Counted from the first letter of the stretch, positions 35,664 to 45,706 are shown. The stretch is DNA of 63,300 bases from an uncultured Bacilli bacterium (GCA_944332205.1 CALVJN010000005.1:1-63300), one strand, 5' to 3'. The notes: generated from the sequence alone by a model not told the origin. Numbers and translations: made by a program.

Positions 35664-36197
35664 ATGATTATATATATTCTTATTGTTATAGTTATTGTTA
35701 TTACAGCATTATTACTTTCTATATATGCAATTAATTATAACAAATTTCAAAATGCTATTATAAAAATAAGTGAAGCAGAAGAAAATATAAATATTTTATT
35801 AAAAAAAAGATTAGAATTAATGTTAAGAATTAAGAATTTTATAGAAGATAAAAAAGAAAATTACAAATTTTCAGGTTTAGATAAAATTGAGAAACAAGAA
35901 TTGAATACATTTGAACTTAATAATGAGTTAGACAAATATAATAAAAAAATTTTAGAAATAACTGACTATGATAAAGATATTATTTTTGATGATGATGAAA
36001 TGCTAGTAATAAAAGAACTCTATAATTTAAATACTGAATGTCTTGCTTCTGAAAGATATTACAATGATAATGTTGTTACTTATAATAATCTTATAAAATG
36101 TTTTCCATCTAATATTATTGCAAAAATTTGCAAATATAAATTTAAAGATTTTTATTCTAATGAAAAAGAAGAGATATTTGAAATACTAAAACAGTAA
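35664..36197 (+). CDS. LemA-family membrane protein (diverged)
   Basis: A 177-aa protein with an N-terminal membrane helix (about residues 2-22) and a helical domain. The LemA pattern can be followed: AINYNKFQNAIIKISEAEENI, LLKKRLELMLRI, and the C-terminal RYYNDNVVTYNNLIKCFPSNIIAK, which corresponds to the usual R-x-x-YN-x-x-V-x-x-YN-x-x-I-x-x-FP-x-N block. Function is unknown; LemA proteins often sit beside membrane stress or lipid genes. It follows the J-like gene, and the two are likely co-transcribed. SD GAGGTGA lies before the ATG. Confidence 0.7.
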   Translation: MIIYILIVIVIVITALLLSIYAINYNKFQNAIIKISEAEENINILLKKRLELMLRIKNFIEDKKENYKFSGLDKIEKQELNTFELNNELDKYNKKILEITDYDKDIIFDDDEMLVIKELYNLNTECLASERYYNDNVVTYNNLIKCFPSNIIAKICKYKFKDFYSNEKEEIFEILKQ

Positions 36198-36198
36198 A

Positions 36199-36867
36199 TC
36201 AAATATCTTTTATTTCCCAATCAATTGGTTTAATGCCATTTTTTATTAAAAAATTATTAGTTCTAGAAAATGGTTTACTTCCAAAGAAACCGCGATATGC
36301 TGATAATGGAGATGGGTGGGGTGACTCAATAATATGATGTATAGGATTATTTATTAATTGTTTTTTACTTCTTGCATCACTTCCCCATAAAATAAATACT
36401 ACTGGTTTGTTTTTTTGGTTTATAATTTTAATAACTTCATCTGTAAATATTTCCCAACCTTTATTACTATGTGACTTTGGAGTGTCTTTTACTACTGTTA
36501 ATGTTGAATTTAACAATAATACTCCTTGTTTTGCCCAAGAAATTAAACTCCCATGGTTTGGTATATTACAACCCAAATCATCTTTTAATTCTGTAAAAAT
36601 GTTTATTAATGATGGTGGCTTAGTTATTCCTATTTTAACAGAAAAAGAAAGTCCTTCAGCTTCATTTTCACCATGATATGGATCTTGTCCTAAAATAACA
36701 ACTTTAACATCTTCATAACTTGTTTCTATAAAAGCTTTAAATATTTCTGATATTTTAGGATAAACTATTTTATTTTTATACTCTGATATTACAAAATCTT
36801 TTAAATTTTTAAAATAATCCTTTTTATATTCTTCGCTTAATAAAATATCCCAACTATTACCTATCAT
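36199..36867 (-). CDS. ung: Uracil-DNA glycosylase
   Basis: A 222-aa family 1 UDG that removes uracil from DNA. Motif A is seen as VVILGQDPYHGENEAEGLSFSV (catalytic Asp), the LLLNSTLTV block and the C-terminal HPSPLSAYRGFFGSKPFS loop with the catalytic His. The length fits. SD AGAGGT precedes the ATG. It converges with the LemA gene with 1 bp between them. Confidence 0.97.
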   Translation of the reverse strand: MIGNSWDILLSEEYKKDYFKNLKDFVISEYKNKIVYPKISEIFKAFIETSYEDVKVVILGQDPYHGENEAEGLSFSVKIGITKPPSLINIFTELKDDLGCNIPNHGSLISWAKQGVLLLNSTLTVVKDTPKSHSNKGWEIFTDEVIKIINQKNKPVVFILWGSDARSKKQLINNPIHHIIESPHPSPLSAYRGFFGSKPFSRTNNFLIKNGIKPIDWEIKDI

Positions 36868-36875
36868 ATTTACCT

Positions 36876-38132
36876 CTATAATTTTTTTCGTAATTTATAC
36901 ATTGCATATACATTTATTAATGATATTAAAGCTACTATAATATCAATCATTAACCATAATTTTTGTGGATTGGTAAATGCACTATATATAATAATTATTA
37001 TAACAATTATTTTTAATAAGTTAATATATTTATTTGATTTAATTAAATATTTTAAGTTTATTTCTCCATAATAATATGAAGTTACAATTGTAGAAAATGC
37101 AAACAAAAAAATTATTATTGTTAACATAATTATTCCAAAATATCCAAAATGTTCAAAAAAAGCATATGAAACTATTTCTATACCATTAATATTTGCTATA
37201 TTTAAATTTTGATAATTACTAGTTAATATTATTAAAGCTGTAATTGTACATATTATAAGACTTGTAAAAAAAGTTCCTATTATTTGAACATTTGCTTGTT
37301 TTTCAATATTATTATCATTAGAAAGGCTTGCTATCATTGCTGTTGTACCCATTCCTGCTTCATTAGAAAAAATACCTCTTTCTATTCCAATAACTATTGG
37401 TATTAATACACTCATTTTTAGCGCTTTTACATTAAAAGCATTAATAAATATTTGTTTAAATATTTCTATTACACTAGATGAATTGTTAAATATTATTATT
37501 ATTCCTATAATTATATAAAAAATACCCATAATAGGAACTAAAAAACTAGTAATACGAGTTATTGTTTTAATACCTTTATATATTGAAAAATAAGTCAATA
37601 TTATTAACATTAAAACTAATAATAATTTATTAATATTAATTAAATTTTTTAATGAAATTATAATAGTATTTGATTGAATAGAAATAAAAGAAAATATATA
37701 AGTTATAATTATAAGAATAGAATAAACTTTAGCAAGTTTTTTCATATTTAACCCTTTTTCAATGTAGACAGATGGTCCACCAATAGATTCTCCCTTATAA
37801 TTTTCTTTATATTTAATACCCAATTTGGTTTCCATAAATGATAGCGAAGCCAATAATATAGCTGATATCCAAAGCCAAAATAATGATCCAATTCCACCAT
37901 AATAGATGCATAATGCTATTCCCGAAATAGATCCTACACCTATTTTTCCAGCTAAAGTTAAAAATAATAATTCAAAAGTATTACTTTTTTTATTATTATT
38001 TTTCTTTAATGATTTTATAATTGAAAGAAATTTAAATTGAGGAAATCGTAAAAAAATTGTATAATAAATCCCAACATAAAGTATTAAAAATGTTGTTATA
38101 ACCCATATTATGTTGTTTATCTCAATTAACAT
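36876..38132 (-). CDS. alsT: Sodium:alanine/glycine symporter (AgcS/AlsT family)
   Basis: A protein of about 418 aa with ten or eleven membrane segments. The AgcS signature is visible: GKIGVGSISGIALCIYYGGIGSLFWLW (in parts), ESIGGPSVYIEKG and GIERGIFSNEAGMGTTAMIAS. It imports small neutral amino acids with sodium. The start at ATG 38132 is preferred. It has GGTGA 5 bp upstream and gives the family-type N-terminus (E-INNIIW). The frame is open to an ATG at 38216, which lacks an SD and sits in the rlmH terminator. Confidence 0.88.
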   Translation of the reverse strand: MLIEINNIIWVITTFLILYVGIYYTIFLRFPQFKFLSIIKSLKKNNNKKSNTFELLFLTLAGKIGVGSISGIALCIYYGGIGSLFWLWISAILLASLSFMETKLGIKYKENYKGESIGGPSVYIEKGLNMKKLAKVYSILIIITYIFSFISIQSNTIIISLKNLININKLLLVLMLIILTYFSIYKGIKTITRITSFLVPIMGIFYIIIGIIIIFNNSSSVIEIFKQIFINAFNVKALKMSVLIPIVIGIERGIFSNEAGMGTTAMIASLSNDNNIEKQANVQIIGTFFTSLIICTITALIILTSNYQNLNIANINGIEIVSYAFFEHFGYFGIIMLTIIIFLFAFSTIVTSYYYGEINLKYLIKSNKYINLLKIIVIIIIIYSAFTNPQKLWLMIDIIVALISLINVYAMYKLRKKL

Positions 38133-38217
38133 AATCTTCACCAGTACAATATATGCAAAATAAAATGTCAATTGCAAAAAAGCAACTGATTTTATTTTTT
38201 TTCTCAATAATTCCATA

Positions 38218-38246
38218 AAAAATGAGCAACTAAATTGCTCTTTTAA
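38218..38246 (-). terminator. rlmH terminator
   Basis: GAGCAA / TTGCTC stem followed by ATTTTTT on the minus strand, about 20 bp past the rlmH stop. A T-rich flank on the other side makes it possibly bidirectional. Confidence 0.75.
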
Positions 38247-38261
38247 TTAATATAAATTTTA

Positions 38262-38717
38262 TTACTTATGATATTCTTCATTATTATTAATTTTAAATGC
38301 TCTATATATTTGTTCTAACAATATTATTCTGAATAATTGATGTGGAAAAGTTAGTTTAGAAAAAGATAATTTTAGATTTGCTAAATCTTTTATTGAGTCA
38401 TCAATACCATATGATCCACCAATTATAAATGTTATGTTACTATTTGATATAAATATTTCATCTATTTTTTTTGCTAGTTGTATTGAGTTCATTTCTTTTC
38501 CATTTATATCTAATACTATTAAATAATCTTTTGAATTTATTATTTTTAATATTTTCTCTTTTTCTTTTTTTAATGTTGTTTGTTTGTCTCGTAACCCTTC
38601 ATCTTGTAATTCATAAATTTCAATATTATGGTATTTAGAAATTCTTTTTTTATACTCATCTATTCCTTTATTTAAGTAATCTTCTTTTATTTTTCCTACG
38701 CATATTATTTTTATCAT
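38262..38717 (-). CDS. rlmH: 23S rRNA pseudouridine-1915 methyltransferase RlmH
   Basis: A 151-aa SPOUT-fold enzyme. The family blocks are KIICVGKIKEDYLNKGIDEY, the knot region ITFIIGGSYGIDDSI, and the C-terminal PHQLFRIILLEQIYRAFKI with the final EEYHK. It methylates Psi1915 in helix 69 of 23S rRNA. It overlaps walJ by one base, as in the walJ-rlmH neighbourhood of Bacilli. Confidence 0.96.
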   Translation of the reverse strand: MIKIICVGKIKEDYLNKGIDEYKKRISKYHNIEIYELQDEGLRDKQTTLKKEKEKILKIINSKDYLIVLDINGKEMNSIQLAKKIDEIFISNSNITFIIGGSYGIDDSIKDLANLKLSFSKLTFPHQLFRIILLEQIYRAFKINNNEEYHK

Positions 38718-39478
38718 TATACTTCCACCATTTCAGTTTCTTCATATTGTTTTGCTATAATTATTTTTTCATAATTAAATTCTATATCTGATAATTGTTC
38801 TTTTACCTGTTCTAAGGCTAATTCTGGTGTATTATTATTTTCACTTAAATGTGCAAGTATTATGTATTTTGTATTATTTCCAATTGTTTTATTTAAATAT
38901 CTTCCTGTATATCTATTTGATAAATGTCCTTTATCACTTAATACTCTTTGTTTTAAAATATAAGGATATTTTCCTTCCATTAACATTTTTTCATCGTGAT
39001 TTGACTCTATTATGTATATTGTTTTATTTTTAGTTAGTTCATAGTATTTTCTATTTATATATCCAGTATCTGTTAAATAAACAGCACTATTTATTCCATC
39101 ATCTATTATAAATCCAAATGTAGGTACATCATGAGATGCTGTTATAAGCTTAATGTTAATGTTATTTATCAAAAAGTCACTATTTATTATTTTTATATTT
39201 TCAATTGGTATTATTTTTTTTATTTCTAAATATAAATCGTCATGAATATATACAGGAATATTTATTTTTTTTATCAATGAAGCTAAACCACTTATATGAT
39301 CATTATGAATATGGCTTATTAATATTCCATTTAATGATTCTGGTTTAATATTTATTTTCTCTAGTTCATTTTTTATTCTTAAAAAACTAATTCCACAATC
39401 AATTAATATTTTTGTATTTGTTGTTTCAATATATGTACAATTTCCTTTGGAACCACTTGCTAACACTTGTATTTTCAT
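38717..39478 (-). CDS. walJ: MBL-fold exonuclease WalJ/YycJ
   Basis: A 253-aa metallo-beta-lactamase-fold protein. The start VLASGSKGNCTYIE and the metal motif ISHIHNDHISGL are diagnostic, with a later ITASHDV and LAHLSENNNTPE. WalJ is linked to cell wall/DNA replication coordination and mismatch repair in other Firmicutes. The walRK genes that usually precede it are not here; instead an M23 gene lies upstream, overlapping by one base. No separate SD is seen, which suggests translational coupling. Confidence 0.92.
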   Translation of the reverse strand: MKIQVLASGSKGNCTYIETTNTKILIDCGISFLRIKNELEKINIKPESLNGILISHIHNDHISGLASLIKKINIPVYIHDDLYLEIKKIIPIENIKIINSDFLINNINIKLITASHDVPTFGFIIDDGINSAVYLTDTGYINRKYYELTKNKTIYIIESNHDEKMLMEGKYPYILKQRVLSDKGHLSNRYTGRYLNKTIGNNTKYIILAHLSENNNTPELALEQVKEQLSDIEFNYEKIIIAKQYEETEMVEV

Positions 39479-40944
39479 TAGTAAAAACTTAAAGGATTAA
39501 CAGGATATCCACCAACAAATGGATAACCTTTATATATTCCAAAATGTAAATGTGTTCCAAAAGCATAACCAGACTGTCCCATTGTACCTATTTTATCTCC
39601 CATTGATACTGCTTGCCCTACTGTTACGTTTATTGATGCAAGATGGGCATATATTGAATAATAACCATTATTGTGATTTATATATATATAATTACCATTT
39701 GTAGAAGTATATCCAGCTTTTTCTATAGTTCCATTATTTGCTGCATATATTGGAGAACCATATCCTGTTCCAGATATATCTAATCCTTCATGAAGTTTTC
39801 CCCAACGCCATCCATATGTACTAGTAATAATATATGGCTTGTTAGTAGGCCAATACCATACACCAACGTTACCAACTGTAGGAATAACCTTACTTCCTTT
39901 AACTACTATTTTTGATACTGTTGGTTTAACAACTTCTGTATTTGTTATTACAGCTGATTCTATCTCTCCGTTTGATTTCTGAACTTTTTTGGTTACTTTA
40001 ACTGTACCATCTACGCCTTGTTGTGTTACTTTTTCATATCCAACTAATAATGATGAATCATATTCTATTATAGTATCATATTTTTGCGTTTGTATTTCTA
40101 CTACGTGATCTTCTTCAATTAAATTAAACATTGGATTTATTAATCCTAAATTAACAATTTGTCCTTCATATAATAAATTATTAGCACTAGTAAATTCAGG
40201 ATTTGCTATTAAAAACTCTTCTACTGATAGTTTATTATTGTATGCAATATCACTTATTATATCACCATCTTTTACAGTATACTTTTGTTGTTCTTCTGTT
40301 GTTCCAAATAATAGATATTTATTTAATTCATCTAAATCAGTAAATATTGTTTCTTCTGTGGATATTCTACCTTCTTTTATTGTTATTTCGTTTTTTATGT
40401 AAATGTCTTCTATTATTGTTCCAACATCAGTTATTTCTTTTTGAGTATTATTTACAAAATTATTGTAATTTTCTTCTGGAACAAAAACTTCTACTGTATT
40501 CTTTACAGCTTCATTAAATAATTCTTTATCTAAAACATAAACAACTATATCTTCTGTAGTAATTTCTCCTTGTTCTTCATCAACAGTTTTAATACCCTTT
40601 ATAGTTATTTTATAACCATTAATGGTAAATGGAGATTTGTCTTTTATTTTTTCATAAATTTCTTCTTCTGTTGAAACTTTTTGATTATAAGTTACTTCTT
40701 TTATAACATCTAGTTCATTAGGTGCATATACTTTATCAACATTATATTTTTCCTTTAAAGATATTTGTGCATCATCAATATACTTTTCTAATAATTCTTT
40801 ATTTTCTATATAACCAATAGTCTCTCCTTTTAAATAAACTCTATATAATTCTTGAGGATTATCCATTTTTTTATAACCAACAAAGAATACAAATGAACTT
40901 AGTATTAAACATATAAATGTTATAAAAATTGTTTTTTTATTCAT
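39478..40944 (-). CDS. Membrane-anchored LysM-G5-M23 peptidoglycan endopeptidase
   Basis: A protein of about 488 aa. It has an N-terminal anchor (about residues 5-22), a long alpha/beta region, a LysM domain (YTVKDGDIISDIAYNNKLS, about residues 225-270), a G5-like domain (EVVKPTVSKIVVKGSK end), and a C-terminal M23 domain. The zinc ligands are in KLHEGLDISGTG and THLHFGIYKG, so the site looks intact. It probably cleaves peptide cross-links in the wall. The start is ATG at 40944 behind GGTG; it overlaps the dnaB stop by 8 bp. Confidence 0.88.
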   Translation of the reverse strand: MNKKTIFITFICLILSSFVFFVGYKKMDNPQELYRVYLKGETIGYIENKELLEKYIDDAQISLKEKYNVDKVYAPNELDVIKEVTYNQKVSTEEEIYEKIKDKSPFTINGYKITIKGIKTVDEEQGEITTEDIVVYVLDKELFNEAVKNTVEVFVPEENYNNFVNNTQKEITDVGTIIEDIYIKNEITIKEGRISTEETIFTDLDELNKYLLFGTTEEQQKYTVKDGDIISDIAYNNKLSVEEFLIANPEFTSANNLLYEGQIVNLGLINPMFNLIEEDHVVEIQTQKYDTIIEYDSSLLVGYEKVTQQGVDGTVKVTKKVQKSNGEIESAVITNTEVVKPTVSKIVVKGSKVIPTVGNVGVWYWPTNKPYIITSTYGWRWGKLHEGLDISGTGYGSPIYAANNGTIEKAGYTSTNGNYIYINHNNGYYSIYAHLASINVTVGQAVSMGDKIGTMGQSGYAFGTHLHFGIYKGYPFVGGYPVNPLSFY

Positions 40945-42292
40945 TTTTTTCACCACTATTTTCATCAAATATTGAAAAGAATTTAGATATATCTTTTTTA
41001 AATCTTAATGGAATTGTACCAGTTGCACCATTACGATGTTTTGCAACAATAAATTCACAATCACTAACTTGATCTTTTTTCTCTAAATCTTTTTTATAAT
41101 AATCTTCCCTATAAAGAAATGCTACTATATCAGCATCTTGTTCTATAGAACCAGATTCTCTTAAATCACTAAGAATAGGTCTAGGATTTTCTTTTCTTTG
41201 TTCAGCAGAACGCGATAATTGTGCTAGTGCTACTACTGGAACTTTTAACTCTAATGCCATAAGTTTTAAAGCACGAGATATATCAGATACTTCTTGTTGT
41301 CTATTTGTTCCATAATTAACTGATGAAGTTATTAACTGAAGATAATCGATAATAATTAAATCCAATCCTTTATCACTATTAGCTAATCTTCGGCATTTAC
41401 TTCTTATCTCTCCAATCGTTATTCCTGCTGTATCATCCATATATATATTAGTATTTTCTAGTTTACTTAAAGCTTCATTTACTTTATCCCAATCATTTTT
41501 TAAATTACCAGTTGCTAGTTTATAACCTTCAATATGCCCTAAAGATGCAATCATTCTTGATGCTAGGCTTTCAGCACTCATCTCCAAGTTAAATATAGCT
41601 ACTGTTTTATTAGAATTAATTGCTGCATTTGTTGCTAAATTTAAAGCCCAAGCACTTTTTCCCATGGCAGGACGTGCTGCTACTATTATAAGTTGTCCTT
41701 CATGAAGACCAGCTGTTAATTTATCTAAACGTTCCCATCCTGTTGAAAGTCCTGTTACTTCTCCTTTTTGCATTGATAGTTTTTCTAAATTGTTTTTTGT
41801 ACTATTTAATACTTCTTTTATATCTCTAAATTCAGTAGATCTTCTATTCTTTACTACTCCTAATATTTTTCTTTCAGCATCATCTAAAACATTATTAATA
41901 TCAAATGATTTATCGTAGGCGGTTGTTGTTATATCGGTAGATACTTCTATAAGTCTTCTTAGTACTGCTGAATTTTCAACTAATCTTATATAATGTTCGA
42001 TATTAGCTGCTGTTGGAACAATATTAAATATTTCTGTTAAATATTCAACACCACCAACTTGTCCTAGTATTCCTTTATTTTTTAATTCAGAGGTAACTGT
42101 TGTAGCATCAATTGGTATTTTATGATCAAACATTTCTTTTATTGTTGAAAATATTTTTGCATTATTACTATAATAAAAAGATTCTTCGTTTAAAGCATCA
42201 CAAGCTTTTTGTAAGGCGTATGTTGATAAAAACATTGATCCTAATACCGATTGTTCAGCTGTTATATCATTAGGTATTTCTCTTAATGCCAT
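40937..42292 (-). CDS. dnaB: Replicative DNA helicase
   Basis: A 451-aa hexameric helicase. The N-terminal domain starts IPNDITAEQSVLGSMF. The RecA-like domain has Walker A ARPAMGKSAWALNLA, Walker B LIIIDYLQLI, and the SDLRESGSIEQDADIV and AKHRNGATG motifs. The length is normal, with no intein. SD AGGAGG precedes the ATG. The order rplI-dnaB is the common Firmicute arrangement. Confidence 0.97.
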   Translation of the reverse strand: MALREIPNDITAEQSVLGSMFLSTYALQKACDALNEESFYYSNNAKIFSTIKEMFDHKIPIDATTVTSELKNKGILGQVGGVEYLTEIFNIVPTAANIEHYIRLVENSAVLRRLIEVSTDITTTAYDKSFDINNVLDDAERKILGVVKNRRSTEFRDIKEVLNSTKNNLEKLSMQKGEVTGLSTGWERLDKLTAGLHEGQLIIVAARPAMGKSAWALNLATNAAINSNKTVAIFNLEMSAESLASRMIASLGHIEGYKLATGNLKNDWDKVNEALSKLENTNIYMDDTAGITIGEIRSKCRRLANSDKGLDLIIIDYLQLITSSVNYGTNRQQEVSDISRALKLMALELKVPVVALAQLSRSAEQRKENPRPILSDLRESGSIEQDADIVAFLYREDYYKKDLEKKDQVSDCEFIVAKHRNGATGTIPLRFKKDISKFFSIFDENSGEKNE

Positions 42293-42302
42293 TTTCTACC
42301 TC

Positions 42303-42743
42303 CTATTTTTCTAATTTTACTTTTACAACTCCATAAACATCTTTGTACAATTGAACATTAACATTATGATATCCAAGTGTCGATAATCCTTCTTGCATAT
42401 CAATCTGTTTTTTATTAACAAATATTCCTAATTTTTCTAAGTCTTCTTTTATTTGCTTTGAACTAACACTTCCAAAAACTTTATCCATTTTTCCGGTTTT
42501 TACTTTAAAAATCAATTCAACTTTTTCTAGTGCTAGCTTTGTTTCATTTGCTTCTTTTCTATTTTTCATATCTTCTTCTTGTTCTTCTTTTTTGTCATTC
42601 AAATATTTTTGATATGAAGATTCTGTCAGCTTATCGGCATAACCATTTTTTATCAAATAATTTTGAGCATAGCCATCTTTTACCTCTTTAATTTCACCTT
42701 TTTTACCTTGACCTTTTACGTCTTTTAAAAATATTACTTTCAT
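42303..42743 (-). CDS. rplI: Ribosomal protein L9
   Basis: A 146-aa L9 with the N-terminal signature [20 protein letters not shown] and [14 protein letters not shown], a long connecting helix rich in Lys/Glu, and a C-terminal domain ([11 protein letters not shown]). SD GGAGT precedes the ATG. It lies between the DHH phosphoesterase and dnaB. Confidence 0.97.
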   Translation of the reverse strand: MKVIFLKDVKGQGKKGEIKEVKDGYAQNYLIKNGYADKLTESSYQKYLNDKKEEQEEDMKNRKEANETKLALEKVELIFKVKTGKMDKVFGSVSSKQIKEDLEKLGIFVNKKQIDMQEGLSTLGYHNVNVQLYKDVYGVVKVKLEK

Positions 42744-42756
42744 ATTTACTCCTTTC

Positions 42757-43725
42757 TTATATAGTTTTTAACAATTCTTTTAGTTGATTCTCTATCTTTT
42801 TTATACTTGTATTTTCAATTCTTGCTCCTGCTTCGTGGTTATCTCCACCGCCCTGAAAGTTTTCAAGTATTTTTCCAACATCTATATTTCCAATTGATCT
42901 AGCGCTTATTCCAGTAGTTTTTTTATCTAGCTTGCCAATTACAAAGGATGCTTCTATTTTATTAAATAATATTAGTGTATCCGCTATTTTTGCTAAATCT
43001 TCTCTTCTATATGTTATAGTTGACTTTGCTGAAGAGATAGCAATATTTTTTATTATTTTTACATTAGTTATTACTTTTTGTCTTGCAATATAATCCTTAA
43101 TGTTCTGTTTTAACAAATATTGCACATATGACGGATCTGCTCCTTTTTGCGTTAAATGATACGATGCTCTAAAAGTATTAGTAGTTGTTTTTAATACATA
43201 ATTGTTAGTATCTAATACTATACCAGATAATAATACTGTAGCAACATCTTCATCAATATAAGTTTTACTACCTTCAATAAAGTCTGCTACCATTTCACAA
43301 GTACTAGAAGAATTTTCGTCAATTATTACTAATCCCTTTTTTATTGAATTTTCATTTAAATCATGGTGATCTATTACTATTACATTATTAAAACAAGAAA
43401 ACAATTCACTATCCTGCAATAATTGTTCTTTATTTGTATCTACTATTATTAAAAGACTTTTATCTGTTATTTTTAATTTTATTTTTTTTCCTTTATTTAT
43501 TGAATACAAATCTCCCATTCTATCAATTATTTTTTTTACGCCTGGTTCTAGCTTTCTATCATTTATAATAATCGTTGGCTTTTTATTAAGTGTTTCTACA
43601 TATTTATAAATGCCAATTGCACTTCCAATTGCATCTAAATCTAAATATCTGTGCCCCATTATAAATATAGAGGTTGCTTCTTTTATTAATTTGTCAATTG
43701 CTTTTTTCTTATCCATAATTTGCAT
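42757..43725 (-). CDS. GdpP-like DHH-DHHA1 phosphodiesterase lacking TM/PAS/GGDEF
   Basis: A 322-aa protein with a DHH domain ([54 protein letters not shown]) and a C-terminal DHHA1 domain ([30 protein letters not shown]). The sequence and position before rplI-dnaB are those of GdpP/YybT. That protein normally has about 655 aa with two TM helices, a PAS and a GGDEF domain. Those parts are absent here; the ATG has a perfect GGAGG SD. It probably hydrolyses c-di-AMP or pApA in the cytosol. An NrnA-like nanoRNase is the alternative. Confidence 0.82.
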   Translation of the reverse strand: MQIMDKKKAIDKLIKEATSIFIMGHRYLDLDAIGSAIGIYKYVETLNKKPTIIINDRKLEPGVKKIIDRMGDLYSINKGKKIKLKITDKSLLIIVDTNKEQLLQDSELFSCFNNVIVIDHHDLNENSIKKGLVIIDENSSSTCEMVADFIEGSKTYIDEDVATVLLSGIVLDTNNYVLKTTTNTFRASYHLTQKGADPSYVQYLLKQNIKDYIARQKVITNVKIIKNIAISSAKSTITYRREDLAKIADTLILFNKIEASFVIGKLDKKTTGISARSIGNIDVGKILENFQGGGDNHEAGARIENTSIKKIENQLKELLKTI

Positions 43726-43775
43726 AATATACCTCCATAATTACTATACTAGTATACACTAAAAAGAAAAAAATT

Positions 43776-43803
43776 AAAAGAGCAGAATATTTGCTCTTTT
43801 GAA
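43776..43803 (-). terminator. asnB terminator
   Basis: AAAAGAGCA / TGCTCTTTT stem followed by AATTTTTTT on the minus strand, 12 bp past the asnB stop. Confidence 0.85.
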
Positions 43804-43814
43804 AACCTAATTAA

Positions 43815-45398
43815 TTATTCTCCGCTTGCTCCATAATTTGACAATACTCTAGCACTAGGATCATTAACGTTACATCCTTCCCATTCTTTATTTGGCATCC
43901 AATAATCAATTATTAAATCATCTCTATTAGTATAATATTTTTCAAAAATTTCTCTATACATTAATGACTCTTTTGTAAATGGAATATGTTTTTTATATTT
44001 TTTCTTCTTTATTTGATAATCATCATCACTATACAATTCATTAGCCATGTCTTTTAAATCATCTACTAAAGAGTGTCCTACTGCATCACTAAAAGCAGCT
44101 TTTTCTCTGTATAAAATGTTTTCGGGTAAATAGTTGTCTTTGAATGCTTGCCTTAATAAATATTTTCCCATATTATACTTATTTAATTTTTTTTCTGGAT
44201 CAATTCCCATTACATAGTCAACAAATTCTAAATCAGCAAAAGGTACTCTTGCTTCAATTGATACTCCTGATATACACCTATCAGCACGTAGTACATCATA
44301 CATATATAGTTCTCGTATTCTTTTTTTGCTTTCTTTTTGAAATTCTTTCGCATTTGGGGCAAAATCTGTATATTTATATCCAAATAACTCATCACTAACT
44401 TCTCCTGTTAGCAATACCTTGATGTCCGTATTTTCCTTAATCCATTTACATAATAAATACATTCCAATTGAAGCTCTTATTGTTGTTATATCCCATGTTT
44501 CTAGCTTATAAATAACTTCTTCAAGGGCTTTTTTTATATCTTCTTTTGTTATTATTACTTCAGTGTGATTACTGCCAATGTATTCTGCAACTTGTTTTGC
44601 ATATTTTAAATCAATTGCATCTTTATCCATACCAATGGAAAATGTTCTTATAGGCTTTTTTAAATACTTAGTTGCAATGCTGCAAACTAAACTAGAATCA
44701 AGTCCCCCACTTAATAAAAAACCAAGTGGAGCATCTGAGTCAAGTCTTTTTATAACTGCTTTTGTTAATTTTTTGTTTATTTCTTTAAAAATAGTATTCA
44801 AATTGTCGTTATTTCTTTTATGAACTTCTGTGGCATCATAATATTTAGTAAAAACTCCATTTATGTAAAAATAACCAGGTGGGAATGGCTTAACTTCATT
44901 GCATAAATCATTTATTGCTTTTACTTCACTTGCAAACATTATTTCACCACTTATTTTAGAAAATCCATAAAACATTGGTCTTATTCCAATTGGGTCTCTG
45001 GCAGCAATTATTTTTTTGCTTTTTTCATCATACATTACCAGTGCGTATTCTGCATCTAGTCTATTAAACATTTCAATTCCATATGTCTCATACATAGGTA
45101 TTAAAATTTCACAATCACTTTCACTTTCGAATGTATATCCTTTTTCCATTAACTTTTTCTTTTCTTTTCTAAACCCATATAATTCTCCATTACATACAAC
45201 TATCTTATTGTTTTTTTCAAATGGTTGCATTCCTTTTTCATCCAATCCCATTATTGCTAGTCTATGAAAAAGAAACGTTTTTGAATCTTTTTCAATTATT
45301 CTAGTCGTATCTGGTCCACGATGTTTTATTTTTTTAAATTCTTTTTCTAGTTTTTCTTTTGATATATCTTTTTCTGTATATACCATAAATCCACACAT
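43815..45398 (-). CDS. asnB: Asparagine synthetase B (glutamine-hydrolysing)
   Basis: A 527-aa two-domain enzyme. The N-terminal class II glutamine amidotransferase starts with the nucleophile Cys2 (MCGFMVYTE) and shows KHRGPD, LFHRLAIMG and NGELYGF. The synthetase domain has the PP-loop FLLSGGLDSSLVCS and the LTGEVSDELFGYKY and SIEARVPFADLEFVD blocks. It makes asparagine from aspartate with glutamine nitrogen. An Asn-type T-box leader precedes it, so expression should rise when tRNA-Asn is uncharged. SD AGAGGA lies before the ATG. Confidence 0.96.
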   Translation of the reverse strand: MCGFMVYTEKDISKEKLEKEFKKIKHRGPDTTRIIEKDSKTFLFHRLAIMGLDEKGMQPFEKNNKIVVCNGELYGFRKEKKKLMEKGYTFESESDCEILIPMYETYGIEMFNRLDAEYALVMYDEKSKKIIAARDPIGIRPMFYGFSKISGEIMFASEVKAINDLCNEVKPFPPGYFYINGVFTKYYDATEVHKRNNDNLNTIFKEINKKLTKAVIKRLDSDAPLGFLLSGGLDSSLVCSIATKYLKKPIRTFSIGMDKDAIDLKYAKQVAEYIGSNHTEVIITKEDIKKALEEVIYKLETWDITTIRASIGMYLLCKWIKENTDIKVLLTGEVSDELFGYKYTDFAPNAKEFQKESKKRIRELYMYDVLRADRCISGVSIEARVPFADLEFVDYVMGIDPEKKLNKYNMGKYLLRQAFKDNYLPENILYREKAAFSDAVGHSLVDDLKDMANELYSDDDYQIKKKKYKKHIPFTKESLMYREIFEKYYTNRDDLIIDYWMPNKEWEGCNVNDPSARVLSNYGASGE

Positions 45399-45437
45399 AT
45401 AAAATCCTCTCTTTCTTTACTCAGTTAAATTGAGAGA

Positions 45438-45700
45438 ACAAAATAAAAAGTTATTCCTCCCAACAATGGGACGAATAACTGAAAATCCGCGGTACCACCC
45501 AAATTATCATACTTATATGATCACTTTTAGTTCTAACAAACCTAGTAATATGGTAACGGATTACAATCCGGTCTAACCTACTTGAAACCTTTCGATAGAC
45601 AACTCCGAAGTGTTCTTTCATATTAACTCTATTACTAAGTTCTCACTATCCTTAGCTCACTTTAACTTTGTTAATATTACTTTTCTTCATCAAAGTTATT
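45438..45700 (-). promoter_or_regulatory. T-box riboswitch, probably tRNA-Asn specific
   Basis: The minus strand contains the T-box core GGGTGGTACCGCG (45487-45499) and a terminator hairpin (GTTATTC / GAATAAC, 45450-45479, then TTTTTATTTT). Upstream is a stem I region starting near 45690 with GATGAAGAAAAGTA. A candidate specifier AAC lies in AAAGAACACTTCGG, consistent with Asn and with asnB downstream. The specifier reading is by eye. Confidence 0.85.
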
Positions 45701-45706
45701 AATTTA

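Noticed and set aside
38133-38216. N-terminal extension of the AlsT-like protein
   Set aside because: The upstream ATG has no SD and sits in the rlmH terminator. The internal ATG at 38132 has GGTGA and gives the family N-terminus.
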